In this document: positions 1 through 8,477 of the stretch, piece by piece
How the letters are laid out: each line of letters starts with the position of its first letter
Position numbering within the stretch: position 1 is the stretch's first letter
The notes under the pieces: model-generated
The model's database searches: none
What the model saw: only the letters and a program-made list of their open reading frames with translations
What the model was told of the DNA's origin: nothing
Origin: Caulobacter sp. SLTY
GTDB lineage: Bacteria; Pseudomonadota; Alphaproteobacteria; Caulobacterales; Caulobacteraceae
Direction: 5' to 3'
Assembly: GCF_009905535.1 (NCBI RefSeq)
Contig: NZ_JAAALA010000031.1
Coordinates: 1-50,518 of the forward strand
DNA length: 50,518 bases
Made by a program: the position numbers and the translations under genes

Positions 1-155
1 GCGCCGTGGTCTCGGCCGCCCCGCCTCCCCCGCCGCCCAAGGTGGCCCGCGCAGCCGCGCGGCCTGAGCCTGAGGAGATCGACGAGGATCCGCCCTGGGA
101 AGAGGATGAGAGCGACGCCGCACCCGACCTGTTCGACGATCCGAAACATAATTGA
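1..155 (+). CDS. C-terminal end of an unidentified protein (5' truncated)
   Basis: An open frame enters from the left edge (first full codon at base 3) and stops at TGA 153-155. The visible 50 residues are a run of prolines (PPPPPP), a short basic stretch (KVARAAARP) and then an acidic tail ending in DLFDDPKHN. This is a low-complexity, disordered C-terminus and no domain is visible, so I assign no function. The Pro/Ala-then-Asp/Glu composition fits a coding tail and not intergenic DNA. The next gene follows on the same strand after 50 bases. Confidence 0.55.
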   Translation, partial: AVVSAAPPPPPPKVARAAARPEPEEIDEDPPWEEDESDAAPDLFDDPKHN

Positions 156-205
156 CAGCGTAAATTATAGCGAGCAGTCTTCCCCTGTTGAAGGGAGGCC
201 ACGCC

Positions 206-889
206 ATGACCATGCTGTTTGCCGCCGCCGCGGTATTCGTTCTGATGCACCTGTTGATAGCCGGCACACGCGTTCGCGCCGGCATCGTCAGGGTGATCGG
301 CGAGAACGCCTACATGGGGCTGTTTTCCTTGGCCTCCCTGGGCGCCATCGTCTGGTTGTCGATGGCCTACGGCGCGGCTCGGGGAGAAGGCGCGGTCTGG
401 TGGGCGGCGCCCGCCGAAGTTGGGCATTGGCTTCAGGCCGGCATCCAGCTTGTGGCCCTGCTGTTCGTTGTGCCGGGCCTGCTCAGCCCCAACCCGACCA
501 GCGTCAAACAGGAAGGCGCGCTTGGCCGCCCGGTCACCGGCATCCTGCGCATCACCCGCCACCCCTTCCTGTGGGGTGTGGCGATCTGGGCGGCGGGCCA
601 TCTCCTGGTCAACGGGGATACGCCCAGCGTGGTGCTTTTCGGCTCCATGGCCCTGCTGGCGATCTCCGGGACCTACAGCATCGACGCCAAGCGCCGCGCC
701 AAGCTGGGCGCAGACTACGACGCCTTCGTCGCCCAGACCGCGAACATCCCTTTCGCCGCGGTGGTTCATGGCCGCCAGCCTTTCAGGCTGCTGGAGATCG
801 GCTGGTGGCGCCTGCTGGCCGCCGTGGCGGTTTGGGCCGCGCTGCTGTGGGGCCACGGGATGATCTTCGGGGTCCCTGCCCTGCCTTGA
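206..889 (+). CDS. NnrU family integral membrane protein
   Basis: This is a 227-residue, very hydrophobic protein with about six predicted membrane segments. The signature region of the NnrU family (named after a nitrite/nitric oxide reductase-linked gene) is visible as ITRHPFLWGVAIWAAGHLL near residues 108-126, followed by a Ser/Tyr-Asp region. The family resembles methyltransferase-like membrane proteins of the NnrU/isoprenylcysteine type, but its biochemical role is not settled. The ATG at 206 was chosen because AAGGGAGG lies at 191-198, seven bases upstream; the TTG at 188 would overlap that site. No denitrification genes are nearby, so a link to nitric oxide metabolism is not supported here. 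Confidence 0.85.
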   Translation: MTMLFAAAAVFVLMHLLIAGTRVRAGIVRVIGENAYMGLFSLASLGAIVWLSMAYGAARGEGAVWWAAPAEVGHWLQAGIQLVALLFVVPGLLSPNPTSVKQEGALGRPVTGILRITRHPFLWGVAIWAAGHLLVNGDTPSVVLFGSMALLAISGTYSIDAKRRAKLGADYDAFVAQTANIPFAAVVHGRQPFRLLEIGWWRLLAAVAVWAALLWGHGMIFGVPALP

Positions 890-944
890 TCGGCGCAGCG
901 GGGGCGGGCACTCTCCCCAGCATCGAGTAAGGGGGATCTAACCG

Positions 945-1262
945 ATGCGTATCGCTATTCTGGCCGCCGCCGCCGTGCTGGCCGCCATGCCGGCCGCCGC
1001 CCAGTCGCTGAAGCTGACCAAGCCGGCCGACACCAACAAGGACGGTGTGGTCACCGACCAGGAACAGGCCGACTACTACGCCAAACAGGCCGACAAGCCG
1101 GTGCGCGAGATCGGCGTCGCCGCGCCCAAGGCCAGCGGCGACCAGATCTCGGTCAAGCTCACCGAGCCAGAAAACGAGCTCGACAAGCGCGCTGTCCCGG
1201 CGAGCGACTTCGAAAAGGCGCAGGACGCCCAGGCGCGCAAGGCGCAGTCGAAGGACGACTAG
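945..1262 (+). CDS. Small secreted EF-hand protein
   Basis: The 105-residue product has a clear Sec signal peptide (MRIAILAAAAVLAAMPAAA, likely cleaved after AAAQ near residue 20). It has one canonical EF-hand loop at residues 29-40 (DTNKDGVVTDQE: D1, N3, D5, G6, V8, T9, E12), predicted to bind calcium in the periplasm. The rest is charged, rich in Lys, Asp and Ala, and probably unstructured. Only one EF-hand is present, so pairing by dimerisation would be needed for a typical fold. GGGGGAT lies about 8 bases before the ATG. Its TAG stop overlaps the stop of the convergent LysE gene within a CTAG. Function unknown. Confidence 0.8.
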   Translation: MRIAILAAAAVLAAMPAAAQSLKLTKPADTNKDGVVTDQEQADYYAKQADKPVREIGVAAPKASGDQISVKLTEPENELDKRAVPASDFEKAQDAQARKAQSKDD

Positions 1263-1894
1263 CGCCGGGTCGACCAGGCCAGCCAGGCGGCGATCAGGGC
1301 GATACCGACGGCCATCGTCCGGCGCAATCTGACGCTCCCTGCCGCCCGCGAAGCCAAAGTCCCGGCCCTGGCCGCGCCCAGAACGATCAGGCCGTGCACG
1401 GCCGCGCTGACCGCCAGATGGCCGGCCCCGAACAGGGCGATCTGCCACCCCGTCGGCGCGAAGCCCGGCCGGATGAAGGCCGGCAACAGGGTGACGTAGA
1501 ACAACGCCGCCTTGGGGTTGAGCACATTGGCCAGAAAGCCCCGCCAGACCAGACGGGCCATCGAGGCCGGCGGCAGGACGTGCGCGTCCGGCCCGGCCTC
1601 GGCGCCACGCCAGGCGTCCCAAGCCAGCCACAGCAGATAGGCTACCCCCGCCCAGCGAAGGGCTTCGTAGGCCGCCGGCCAGACCAGCATCAGTTCGGTG
1701 AGTCCGAGCAAGGTGGCCAGGAGATAGGCCAGCAGACCCAGCTGAACCCCCAGCACCGCCGCGAAACCGGCTGCCCGCCCCCGCTCCGCCGACAAGGCGG
1801 CGAGGTAGCCCATATTCGGCCCCGGCGTCAGCTCGACCAGCACCATCGCCCCGAGAAAGGCCGGCAGCACAGCCGGGTCGATGGGCGAGGACAA
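1259..1894 (-). CDS. LysE/RhtB family amino-acid exporter
   Basis: The 211-residue protein has about six hydrophobic segments. It carries the LysE-family N-terminal signature VELTPGPNMGYL near residues 18-29 and the conserved LNPKAALFYVTLLPAF stretch in the middle. Members export lysine, threonine, homoserine or other small metabolites across the inner membrane. The proposed start is the TTG at 1894, four bases after the ilvD stop. The frame stays open much further upstream, but that extension is antisense-like in composition and lies inside ilvD, so it was not used. Close coupling to ilvD suggests translational coupling. The substrate cannot be read from sequence. The stop shares CTAG with the EF-hand gene. 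Confidence 0.82.
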   Translation of the reverse strand: MSSPIDPAVLPAFLGAMVLVELTPGPNMGYLAALSAERGRAAGFAAVLGVQLGLLAYLLATLLGLTELMLVWPAAYEALRWAGVAYLLWLAWDAWRGAEAGPDAHVLPPASMARLVWRGFLANVLNPKAALFYVTLLPAFIRPGFAPTGWQIALFGAGHLAVSAAVHGLIVLGAARAGTLASRAAGSVRLRRTMAVGIALIAAWLAWSTRR

Positions 1895-1898
1895 AGCG

Positions 1899-3635
1899 CT
1901 ATATGTCCGCGTAGACGTGCCGCTCGCCCGCGAAGCCCGGGTGGGTCGTCGCGCCCAGGTGGGCCGGACCGACGCCTTGCGCGAACTTCCACAGGGCGCC
2001 GGACCCGTAGGCGGTCTGGCGCGGCTTCCACTCAGCCTTGCGGCGGGCGAGTTCATCGGCCCCGACTTCCAGCTCGATGGTCCCCGCGTCGGCGTCGATC
2101 GCGATGATATCGCCGTCCTGTACCAAGCCGATTGGGCCACCGGCCTGGGCTTCAGGGCCGACGTGGCCGATGCAGAGGCCTCGGGTGCCGCCGCTGAAGC
2201 GGCCATCGGTGACCAGGGCCACCTTGTCGCCCCGGCCCTGTCCGGCCAGGGCGGCGGTGGTCGACAACATCTCGCGCATGCCCGGCCCGCCGCGCGGCCC
2301 CTCGTAGCGGATCACAAGCACATCGCCGTCCGCATAGTCGCCGCGCTCGACGGCGGCGAAACAGGCTTCCTCGCCATCGAACACCCGCGCCGGCCCGCGA
2401 TGGGCCCGGTGGGAGGTCATGCCCGCCACCTTGACGATGGCGCCGTCGGGAGCCAACGAGCCCCAGAGCCCGACCACGCCGCCGGTCGGCGACAGGGGGT
2501 TGGTGTAAGGGCGGATGACGTCCTGGTTCTCGTTGAACACCACGCCTTCCAGGTTCTCGGCGATGGTCTTGCCGGTCACCGTCAGGCAGTCGCCGTGGAT
2601 GTAGCCGCCGTCCAGGAGGGTGCGCAGCAGCATCGGCATGCCGCCCGCCTCGCCCATGTCCTTGGCCACATAGCGGCCGCCGGGCTTCAGGTCGGCCAGG
2701 TGGGGGGTGCGTTTGAAGATCTCGGCCATGTCGGCCAAGGTGAAGTCGATGCCGCACTCATGGGCCATGGCCGGCAGGTGCAGGCCGCCGTTGGTCGAGC
2801 CGCCGGTGGCGGCCACCACCACGGCCGCATTCTCGAACGCCTTGCGGGTGCAGATGTCGCGCGGCCGGATGTTCTGCTCGATCAACCGCACCACCGCCTC
2901 GCCGCTGGCCACCGCATAGGCGTCCCGGTCCAGGTAGGGGGCCGGCAGCGAGGCCGACAGCGGCAGCGCCAGGCCGATGGCCTCGGAGACGCAGGCCATG
3001 GTGTTGGCGGTGAACTGGCCGCCACAGGCGCCGTCGCCCGGACAGGCCACCCGCTCCAGACCCGCCAGCTCCTCGTCCGGCAGGTTGCCGGCCGAATGCT
3101 GGCCGACCGCCTCGAAGACGTCGACCACGGTGACGTCCTTGCCCTTCCAGCGACCGGGCAGGATCGAGCCGCCGTACAGAAAGACGCTGGGCACGTTGAG
3201 CCGCAGCATGGCCATCATCATCCCGGGCAGCGACTTGTCGCAGCCGGCCACCCCGACCAGGGCGTCGTAGCTGTGGCCCCGCATGGTCAGCTCGACCGAG
3301 TCGGCGATGACCTCGCGGCTGACCAGCGAGCTGCGCATGCCCTCATGGCCCATGGCGATGCCGTCGGTGACCGTGATGGTGCAGAACTCGCGCGGGGTCG
3401 CCCCGGCCTTCTTCACCCCTTCCGACACCGCGTGCGCCTGACGCATCAGGGCGGTGTTGCAGGGCGCCGCCTCGTTCCAGCAACTGGCCACCCCTACGAA
3501 CGGCGCGTTGATCTCCCGCGTCCCCAGGCCCATCGCATAATAGTAGGACCGGTGCGGCGAGCGCGCCGGCCCCTCGGTCACATGCCGGCTGGGCAGGTTG
3601 GATTTATCCCACGATCCGTCGGGTTTCCGGGCCAT
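1899..3635 (-). CDS. ilvD: Dihydroxy-acid dehydratase
   Basis: The enzyme dehydrates 2,3-dihydroxy-isovalerate and 2,3-dihydroxy-3-methylvalerate to the 2-oxo acids that precede valine, leucine and isoleucine. The product is 578 residues. The three cysteines expected to bind an Fe-S cluster are visible: C59 in APCN, C132 in GCDKSLPG and C204 in GDGACGGQF. The C-terminal family motif [10 protein letters not shown] is also present. The cysteine spacing matches the [2Fe-2S] branch of the IlvD/EDD family. That branch also contains sugar-acid dehydratases such as arabinonate dehydratase, so a sugar-acid substrate is possible. The ATG at 3635 was chosen because GGAGGAGG sits 6 bases before it. Confidence 0.9.
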   Translation of the reverse strand: MARKPDGSWDKSNLPSRHVTEGPARSPHRSYYYAMGLGTREINAPFVGVASCWNEAAPCNTALMRQAHAVSEGVKKAGATPREFCTITVTDGIAMGHEGMRSSLVSREVIADSVELTMRGHSYDALVGVAGCDKSLPGMMMAMLRLNVPSVFLYGGSILPGRWKGKDVTVVDVFEAVGQHSAGNLPDEELAGLERVACPGDGACGGQFTANTMACVSEAIGLALPLSASLPAPYLDRDAYAVASGEAVVRLIEQNIRPRDICTRKAFENAAVVVAATGGSTNGGLHLPAMAHECGIDFTLADMAEIFKRTPHLADLKPGGRYVAKDMGEAGGMPMLLRTLLDGGYIHGDCLTVTGKTIAENLEGVVFNENQDVIRPYTNPLSPTGGVVGLWGSLAPDGAIVKVAGMTSHRAHRGPARVFDGEEACFAAVERGDYADGDVLVIRYEGPRGGPGMREMLSTTAALAGQGRGDKVALVTDGRFSGGTRGLCIGHVGPEAQAGGPIGLVQDGDIIAIDADAGTIELEVGADELARRKAEWKPRQTAYGSGALWKFAQGVGPAHLGATTHPGFAGERHVYADI

Positions 3636-3763
3636 TGACGCCTCCTCCACTCTGCTGGCGGGTTATCGCAATCGGCGGGGGCGCGGAAGGGCCAAAGGCG
3701 GAAAAATATTGCGCTGCAAAAGGCGCCAGCGCTCCCAGGACGCAAGCTTCGACCCCGCAGGCC

Positions 3764-4195
3764 TCAGGGCATCTTGCGGCGGAGGGGCTTGAAGATGGCC
3801 GTGGCGCGGGCGACGTCGCGCTCGCCGGCGTGGATGCGGCCCTCGACGAAGACCAGGTCACGGGTCTCGCGGGTGACCCGGCCGTCGCCGAACAGCCATT
3901 CGCCGCGCCGTCCGGCGCTCAGGTAGTCGAGGGACAGGTGCACCGTAACAGCCGCATGGCCGCCGGTGGCGCCGTGGACCGCGCGGGCCAGCACGCCGTC
4001 CATAAAGGTCGCGATCATGCCGCCGTGGGCGAAGCCCATGCCGTTGCAGTGGCGTGGGAGCACGAAGAAGGCGTGCTCATAGGTCCCGTCGGCGTTGTTC
4101 CGGTGGAACATCGGACCGTTGTGAGTGGTGTAGGGGCCGCGGGGCGAGTGGGAGAACCCTTCGGGCGGCGGCGGGATGACCTCGTCGTCAGCCAC
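3764..4195 (-). CDS. PaaI-type hotdog-fold thioesterase
   Basis: This is a 143-residue protein of the PaaI/YbgC-type hotdog superfamily, which hydrolyses acyl-CoA thioesters. The family core HGGMIATFMDGVLARA lies near residues 57-72, followed by the central strand TVHLSLDYLSAGRRGE typical of the fold. The substrate is unknown. The start overlaps the end of the upstream DUF192 gene by 8 bases, so the two are probably translated from one message. The 128 bases between its end and ilvD contain no gene and no clear terminator. Confidence 0.85.
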   Translation of the reverse strand: MADDEVIPPPPEGFSHSPRGPYTTHNGPMFHRNNADGTYEHAFFVLPRHCNGMGFAHGGMIATFMDGVLARAVHGATGGHAAVTVHLSLDYLSAGRRGEWLFGDGRVTRETRDLVFVEGRIHAGERDVARATAIFKPLRRKMP

Positions 4196-4688
4196 CGGTG
4201 AAGATCCGGTGGGTCACCTTGTCGCCCGGCGCGAGGCCCAGTTCGCCCGCCCGACCGCCGGCGATCTCCAGCACGCCCGATGCGGGGCCATTGGAGGGGA
4301 TCGACTGCTCCGACATCGGGGTGGTCATGGCGGCGATCGAGACGATGGTCCCATCCTCGGCAATGTAGATGATGTCGAGCGGGATCAGGGTGTTCTTCAT
4401 CCAGAAGGCCTGCTCGCGCTCCTCCTCGAAGTCGAACAGCATGCCGCGATCGGGGGCGAGCGACTTGCGGTCCATCAGGCCATGTTGGCGTTCCGCGTCA
4501 TCGTCCGCGATCTCAACCTGGAACTTCACCTCGCCCCTGGCGGTGCGAATGGTGAGGGTCTCCAGCGGTGAGATCGGCTTTTCGGCCTCTGCGGCCGGAC
4601 TGGCCTTGCAGGCGCTCAGCGATGGGGCGGCGACGCCGAGGGCCGCAGCCAGCAACAAGGCGCGGCCGTAACGGGAAAGCAATGACAC
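4188..4688 (-). CDS. DUF192 family lipoprotein
   Basis: The 166-residue protein begins with a lipoprotein signal peptide; LSAC at residues 24-27 is the lipobox. It continues into a complete DUF192 domain, with the family hallmarks AERQHGLMDRKSL near residue 65 and FWMKNTLIPLDIIYI near residue 94, then SEQSIPSNGPASGVLEIAGG. The domain is a small beta-barrel widespread in bacteria and archaea, with no settled biochemical role. It lies just downstream of the cold-shock gene (27-base gap) and overlaps the thioesterase gene, suggesting a three-gene unit. Confidence 0.87.
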   Translation of the reverse strand: MSLLSRYGRALLLAAALGVAAPSLSACKASPAAEAEKPISPLETLTIRTARGEVKFQVEIADDDAERQHGLMDRKSLAPDRGMLFDFEEEREQAFWMKNTLIPLDIIYIAEDGTIVSIAAMTTPMSEQSIPSNGPASGVLEIAGGRAGELGLAPGDKVTHRIFTGG

Positions 4689-4715
4689 GAAGCGAACTCT
4701 CCGAACCGGAGGCGT

Positions 4716-5303
4716 TCAGGACGCCTCGATCTGGGCCACGACCAGACCCTTGGGCCCTTCGGCGAAGCGCACCATGACGGTTTCCCCGGGCTGCAGGTCA
4801 TCGAGGCCGCTGCGGCGCAGGGTCTCGATGTGGACGAAGATATCGCCGGGCGCGTCGTCGCGCACTACGAAACCGTAGCCCTTGGTGCGGTTGAACCATT
4901 TGACGGTGGCGCGCTCCATAGGGCCCTCGGGGACCACCATGGTGGCGCGCTGGCGCGACTCGCGCGCGCCGCCTAACCGGCCCGCACGCGGCTCGTCGAA
5001 GCGGCGAGGTCGTTCGAGCGGTGGCGGGGCGGCGCTCTCGTCGAGTTCGAGGATGTCGGTGACCTGCCAGCCTTTCGGCCGCTTGACCGCATCGCAGACG
5101 ATCAGAGATCCCTCAAGGACAGAATCACGGCCCAGATTGCGTAGCGAAGTCACGTGCAGCAGCACATCGCGCGCATCGGTGACATCCGGGTCATCGGGCA
5201 AAATGAAGCCGTAGCCCTTGCCCAGGTCGAACCATTTGATTCTTCCGCTGATCCTCACGGCGTCGTCGTGAGCATCCTCGGTATGCATTTCGAGACTCGA
5301 CAT
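4716..5303 (-). CDS. Double cold-shock-domain protein
   Basis: The 195-residue protein has two cold-shock (OB-fold, single-stranded nucleic-acid binding) domains. The first, about residues 18-87, has RNP1 KGYGFI. The second, about residues 130-194, has RNP1 KGYGFV and RNP2 DIFVH. An Arg/Pro/Glu-rich linker joins them. Caulobacter species carry two-domain Csp proteins (CspC/CspD type) linked to stationary phase, so a similar RNA-chaperone role is likely. The ATG at 5303 is preceded by GGGGGAGAG; an in-frame GTG at 5330 is less likely. The 5' region to the tRNA (5304-5475) has no open gene, and I could not pick a convincing promoter. Confidence 0.9.
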   Translation of the reverse strand: MSSLEMHTEDAHDDAVRISGRIKWFDLGKGYGFILPDDPDVTDARDVLLHVTSLRNLGRDSVLEGSLIVCDAVKRPKGWQVTDILELDESAAPPPLERPRRFDEPRAGRLGGARESRQRATMVVPEGPMERATVKWFNRTKGYGFVVRDDAPGDIFVHIETLRRSGLDDLQPGETVMVRFAEGPKGLVVAQIEAS

Positions 5304-5475
5304 CACTCTCCCCCGCCCAGCCAAAACCACAAGCCAAGCGCCTCAAGAATAACAATGTTCTCCTGTGAGGTGAGCCGTCAATCACTGTTTTCCACGCACC
5401 GAGGGCAGAATCGCGGTTTCGCGACACTCCGCCGCACCCGAACCGGGTAGGCGCCAGTTTTTAGGGAAGCCCTCG

Positions 5476-5550
5476 TGGCACGCCCTAGGGGAATCGAACC
5501 CCTCTTACCAGATTGAAAATCTGGGGTCCTAACCGATAGACGAAGGGCGC
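5476..5550 (-). tRNA. tRNA-Glu (anticodon UUC), CCA encoded
   Basis: On the minus strand a 75-base cloverleaf can be folded. The acceptor stem is GCGCCCT/AGGGCGT (first pair a G-U wobble). The anticodon stem CCAGA/TCTGG encloses the 7-base loop TTTTCAA, giving anticodon TTC. The T arm GAGGGGTTCGATTCCCCT carries the standard TTCGA. The discriminator is G, followed by a genomically encoded CCA (bases 5478-5476). It sits between recJ and the cold-shock gene. Confidence 0.95.
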
Positions 5551-5566
5551 GCGGCGAGGAAGCGGC

Positions 5567-5595
5567 GATATAGCCAACCTGTCGGAGGGGCGCAA
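5567..5595 (-). promoter_or_regulatory. Candidate promoter of tRNA-Glu
   Basis: On the minus strand TTGCGC (5595-5590) and TATATC (5572-5567) are separated by 17 bases. This places the start of transcription about 7-10 bases before the tRNA. The -10 box is good and the -35 box weak. The perfect GAGGGG/CCCCTC hairpin that overlaps the -35 region lies just after recJ but has no following U run. Confidence 0.45.
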
Positions 5596-5614
5596 CCCCT
5601 CGAAAAACAAAACA

Positions 5615-7408
5615 TCATTCGACGGCTTTGCGCGGATCGGCGACGTCCTCGATCTCCAGCTCAACCCCCTCCCGGCCCTGCCAATCATCGGGTTTCAGCC
5701 TGCCGACGACATGCACCCCGCCCCCGCCGGCTAGCAGCCGCTGGCCCATTTCCGTCTCGCCCGCACGCCAGGCGACGGCCTTGAGCCGGGCGCCGGCCGA
5801 ATCGACAAGAGTCACCCGGATATGGCCGCCGCGCATGGCGATCGGCCGCTCGATTCGGGCGTCGGCCACGGCGAAGAGGGGTTCGGGATTGCCGGGACCG
5901 TAGGGGGCCAGGCGCTGGAAATCCTCGTAGAGCGCGCGCGTGGCCCCGCCGGGGGCCAGCAGGGCGTCGATCTCCACCGCATCCTGGGCGGCGGCGTCGA
6001 TCATCTCCCCGGCCAGACGGTCGGCAAGGAAATCACGAAGTTCCGGCACGCCGGACGGGCGCACGGTCAGACCGGCCGCCATGGCGTGGCCGCCGCCGGC
6101 CAGCAGCAGACCCTCATCATAGGCGGCCTGAACCGCCCGGCCGAGGTTGACCCCCGGTTGGGAGCGGCCGGAACCCTTGCCGATGTCGGCGGGGCGGTCG
6201 ACCCCGATCACGATCACCGGCTTGCGATACCGCTCGCGCAATCGGCCTGCGGCGATGCCGACCACGCCGGGGTGCCAGCCGTCGCCCGCGACCACAATAA
6301 CCGGGGCTTCGGGGTCGAAATTGCTGGCCTGCTCGATCATCGCGACGGCCTCGTCGATCACCGCCCGCTCGACCTCCTTGCGGGAGGCGTTCAGGGCGTC
6401 GAGCTCCTGGGCCAGGGCGGAGGCCTCCTCCGGATCCTCGGTGGACAGCAGCCGGGCCCCGAGGTCGGCGCGGCCGATGCGGCCGCCGGCGTTGATGCGG
6501 GGGCCGAGGATCCAGCCGGCATGGAAGCTGGTGGCCGGCCCCTGGGCCTTGGCGACGTCGAGCAAGGCCTTCAGCCCAATATTGCGCCAGCCTGACATGA
6601 CCCGCAGACCCTGGGCGGCCAGCGCGCGGTTGAAGCCGGTCAGCGAGGTGACGTCGCAGACCGCGCCCATAGCGGCGAGGTCCAGCCACTGCATGACGTC
6701 AGGTGGCGTCAGGCCGCGCTTGCGAGCCTCGCGGTTGAGGGCGGCCAGCAACACGAATACCACCCCCGCGGCCGCCAGGTGGCCCTGACCGGAGGCGCAG
6801 TCGGGACGGTTCGGGTTGACCAGGGCAGCCGCCGGCGGCGGGTCGCCCTTCATCAGGTGGTGATCGATCACCACCACATCGAGGCCGATTCGGGCGGCCT
6901 CATGCAGAGCATCGTGGGCGGCCGCTCCACAGTCGACGGTGATCACCAGGTCGGCGCCGCTGTCCTTGATCTTGCGGAAGGCGGCGGGACTGGGGCCGTA
7001 CCCCTCGAGGATACGGTCCGGCACATAGACCGGCAGGTCGCGGCCCATGGCTCGGAACCAGCGGACCAGTTGGGCGGCGCTGGAGGCGCCATCGACGTCA
7101 TAGTCCGCGAACACGGTGGTCGGGCGGCCGGACTCCACCGCATCGACCAGGATGCGCGCCGCCAGGTCCATGTCGGCGAAGCAGGAGGGGTCCGGAAACA
7201 GAGCCTTGAGGGTGGGGTTGAGGAAGTCCCCTCCCCCTTCCGCCCCGATGCCGCGCGCGGCGATGGCGCGGGCCAGGGGCTCCGACAGGCCGTGGCGCAG
7301 CTGGTGCTCGCGTACCGTCGCCTCGTCGGCCGGGCGGCGGCGCCAGGTCCGGCCGGTCAGGGACCTGCGGACGCCCAGGAAGTCCAGCGCTGGCGCGCCG
7401 TCGGCCAT
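5615..7408 (-). CDS. recJ: Single-stranded-DNA-specific exonuclease RecJ
   Basis: RecJ degrades single-stranded DNA 5' to 3' in recombination and mismatch or base-excision repair. The 597-residue product has the DHH phosphoesterase motifs in order: DYDVDG at 102-107, VITVDCG near 155, IDHH at 181-184 and GPRINAGGRIG. The DHHA1 motif GGGHAMAAGL follows, then the C-terminal OB domain. Metal-binding residues of each motif are present, and length matches the family. Its ATG overlaps the glpX TAA by one base (TAATG), so the two are translationally coupled. Confidence 0.95.
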   Translation of the reverse strand: MADGAPALDFLGVRRSLTGRTWRRRPADEATVREHQLRHGLSEPLARAIAARGIGAEGGGDFLNPTLKALFPDPSCFADMDLAARILVDAVESGRPTTVFADYDVDGASSAAQLVRWFRAMGRDLPVYVPDRILEGYGPSPAAFRKIKDSGADLVITVDCGAAAHDALHEAARIGLDVVVIDHHLMKGDPPPAAALVNPNRPDCASGQGHLAAAGVVFVLLAALNREARKRGLTPPDVMQWLDLAAMGAVCDVTSLTGFNRALAAQGLRVMSGWRNIGLKALLDVAKAQGPATSFHAGWILGPRINAGGRIGRADLGARLLSTEDPEEASALAQELDALNASRKEVERAVIDEAVAMIEQASNFDPEAPVIVVAGDGWHPGVVGIAAGRLRERYRKPVIVIGVDRPADIGKGSGRSQPGVNLGRAVQAAYDEGLLLAGGGHAMAAGLTVRPSGVPELRDFLADRLAGEMIDAAAQDAVEIDALLAPGGATRALYEDFQRLAPYGPGNPEPLFAVADARIERPIAMRGGHIRVTLVDSAGARLKAVAWRAGETEMGQRLLAGGGGVHVVGRLKPDDWQGREGVELEIEDVADPRKAVE

Positions 7409-8358
7409 TAGAGGGCGCGTTTCATCCGCACTTCGCGCACCGTGCGGCTGGAGCTGTTCATCACCAGGGTGTGGGTGTGAACGAAGCCGTCCTTGAAGGT
7501 GACGCCGTCGAGCAGGGCGCCCTTGGTGACGCCGGTGGCTACGAAGATGGCGTCGGCGCGGACGATGTCGTTCAGGTCGTACTTGCGGTCGAAGTCGCTG
7601 ATCCCGACCCGTTCGGCCCGGGCCTTCTCATCGGCGTTGCGGAACACCAGCCGGCCCTGGAATTGGCCACCGACGCACTTCAGCGCCGCGCAGGCCAGCA
7701 CGCCTTCGGGGGCGCCGCCCTGGCCGATGTAGAGGTCGACGCCGGTTTCCGGATCGGCGGTGTTCATCACCCCGGCCACGTCCCCGTCGGTGATCAGATA
7801 GACGCGGGCGCCGACGCTGCGCAGGCTGGCCATGATGTCCGAGTGGCGCGGGCGGTCGAGGACGCAGACAGTGATCTGGTCGGCGGGCACGCCCTTGGCG
7901 GCGGCCAGAGCCTCGACGTTCTGCGCCGGGGTCTTGTCCAGATCGAGGATGCCTTCCGGATAGCCCGGCCCGCAGGCTATCTTGTCCATGTAGGTGTCGG
8001 GTGCGTTCAGCAGGGTGCCGGCCGGGGCCCAGGCCATCACCGCCAGCGCGTTGGCCATGGCCTTGGCGGTCAGGGTTGTGCCTTCCAGCGGGTCCAGGGC
8101 GATGTCGACGCGCGGGCCGCCCTTGCCAACCTTCTCGCCGATGTAGAGCATCGGGGCTTCGTCGCGCTCGCCCTCACCGATAACGATCTCGCCGTCGATC
8201 TCCAGATCGTTGAGCGCATTGCGCATGGCGTCGACGGCGGCCTGGTCGGCGGCCTTCTCGTCGCCGCGGCCCACGAGCGCCCAACTGGCAATGGCGGCGG
8301 CTTCGGTCACGCGGACGGCGTCGAGCACAAGCCCACGGTCGAGGGTTTCAGAACTCAT
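7408..8358 (-). CDS. glpX: Fructose-1,6-bisphosphatase, class II
   Basis: The 316-residue enzyme removes the 1-phosphate from fructose 1,6-bisphosphate in gluconeogenesis. Metal- and phosphate-binding motifs of the class II (GlpX, lithium-sensitive fold) family are visible: VIGEGERDEAPML near residue 59, ALDPLEGTT near 87, and LITDGDVAG plus GQGGAPEG in the second half. Length matches the family. The hom-glpX-recJ order is common in alphaproteobacteria. There is a 119-base gap to hom that may hold a promoter, but no convincing boxes were found. Confidence 0.94.
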   Translation of the reverse strand: MSSETLDRGLVLDAVRVTEAAAIASWALVGRGDEKAADQAAVDAMRNALNDLEIDGEIVIGEGERDEAPMLYIGEKVGKGGPRVDIALDPLEGTTLTAKAMANALAVMAWAPAGTLLNAPDTYMDKIACGPGYPEGILDLDKTPAQNVEALAAAKGVPADQITVCVLDRPRHSDIMASLRSVGARVYLITDGDVAGVMNTADPETGVDLYIGQGGAPEGVLACAALKCVGGQFQGRLVFRNADEKARAERVGISDFDRKYDLNDIVRADAIFVATGVTKGALLDGVTFKDGFVHTHTLVMNSSSRTVREVRMKRAL

Positions 8359-8477
8359 ATCAAAGCGTCTCCCGGCCCTGCGGATGTGTTTTCTAGAGGC
8401 CGAGCGGGGGTTTAGCCATTGTCGGGAGTCGGCGCGAGCAAGAATCGCCCCGAATCCCGTGAATTGCTCGCGACAAA

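Noticed and set aside
188..205. Earlier TTG start for the NnrU-family gene
   Set aside because: It would place the good ribosome-binding site AAGGGAGG inside the coding region; the ATG at 206 fits better.
1881..3638. A 585-codon open frame antisense to ilvD
   Set aside because: It mirrors ilvD with His/Gly/Ala/Val/Arg bias and no recognisable domain; ilvD is unmistakable on the other strand.
5581..5603. GAGGGG/CCCCTC hairpin after recJ as a terminator
   Set aside because: There is no U run after it in the recJ direction, and it overlaps the probable -35 region of the tRNA promoter.
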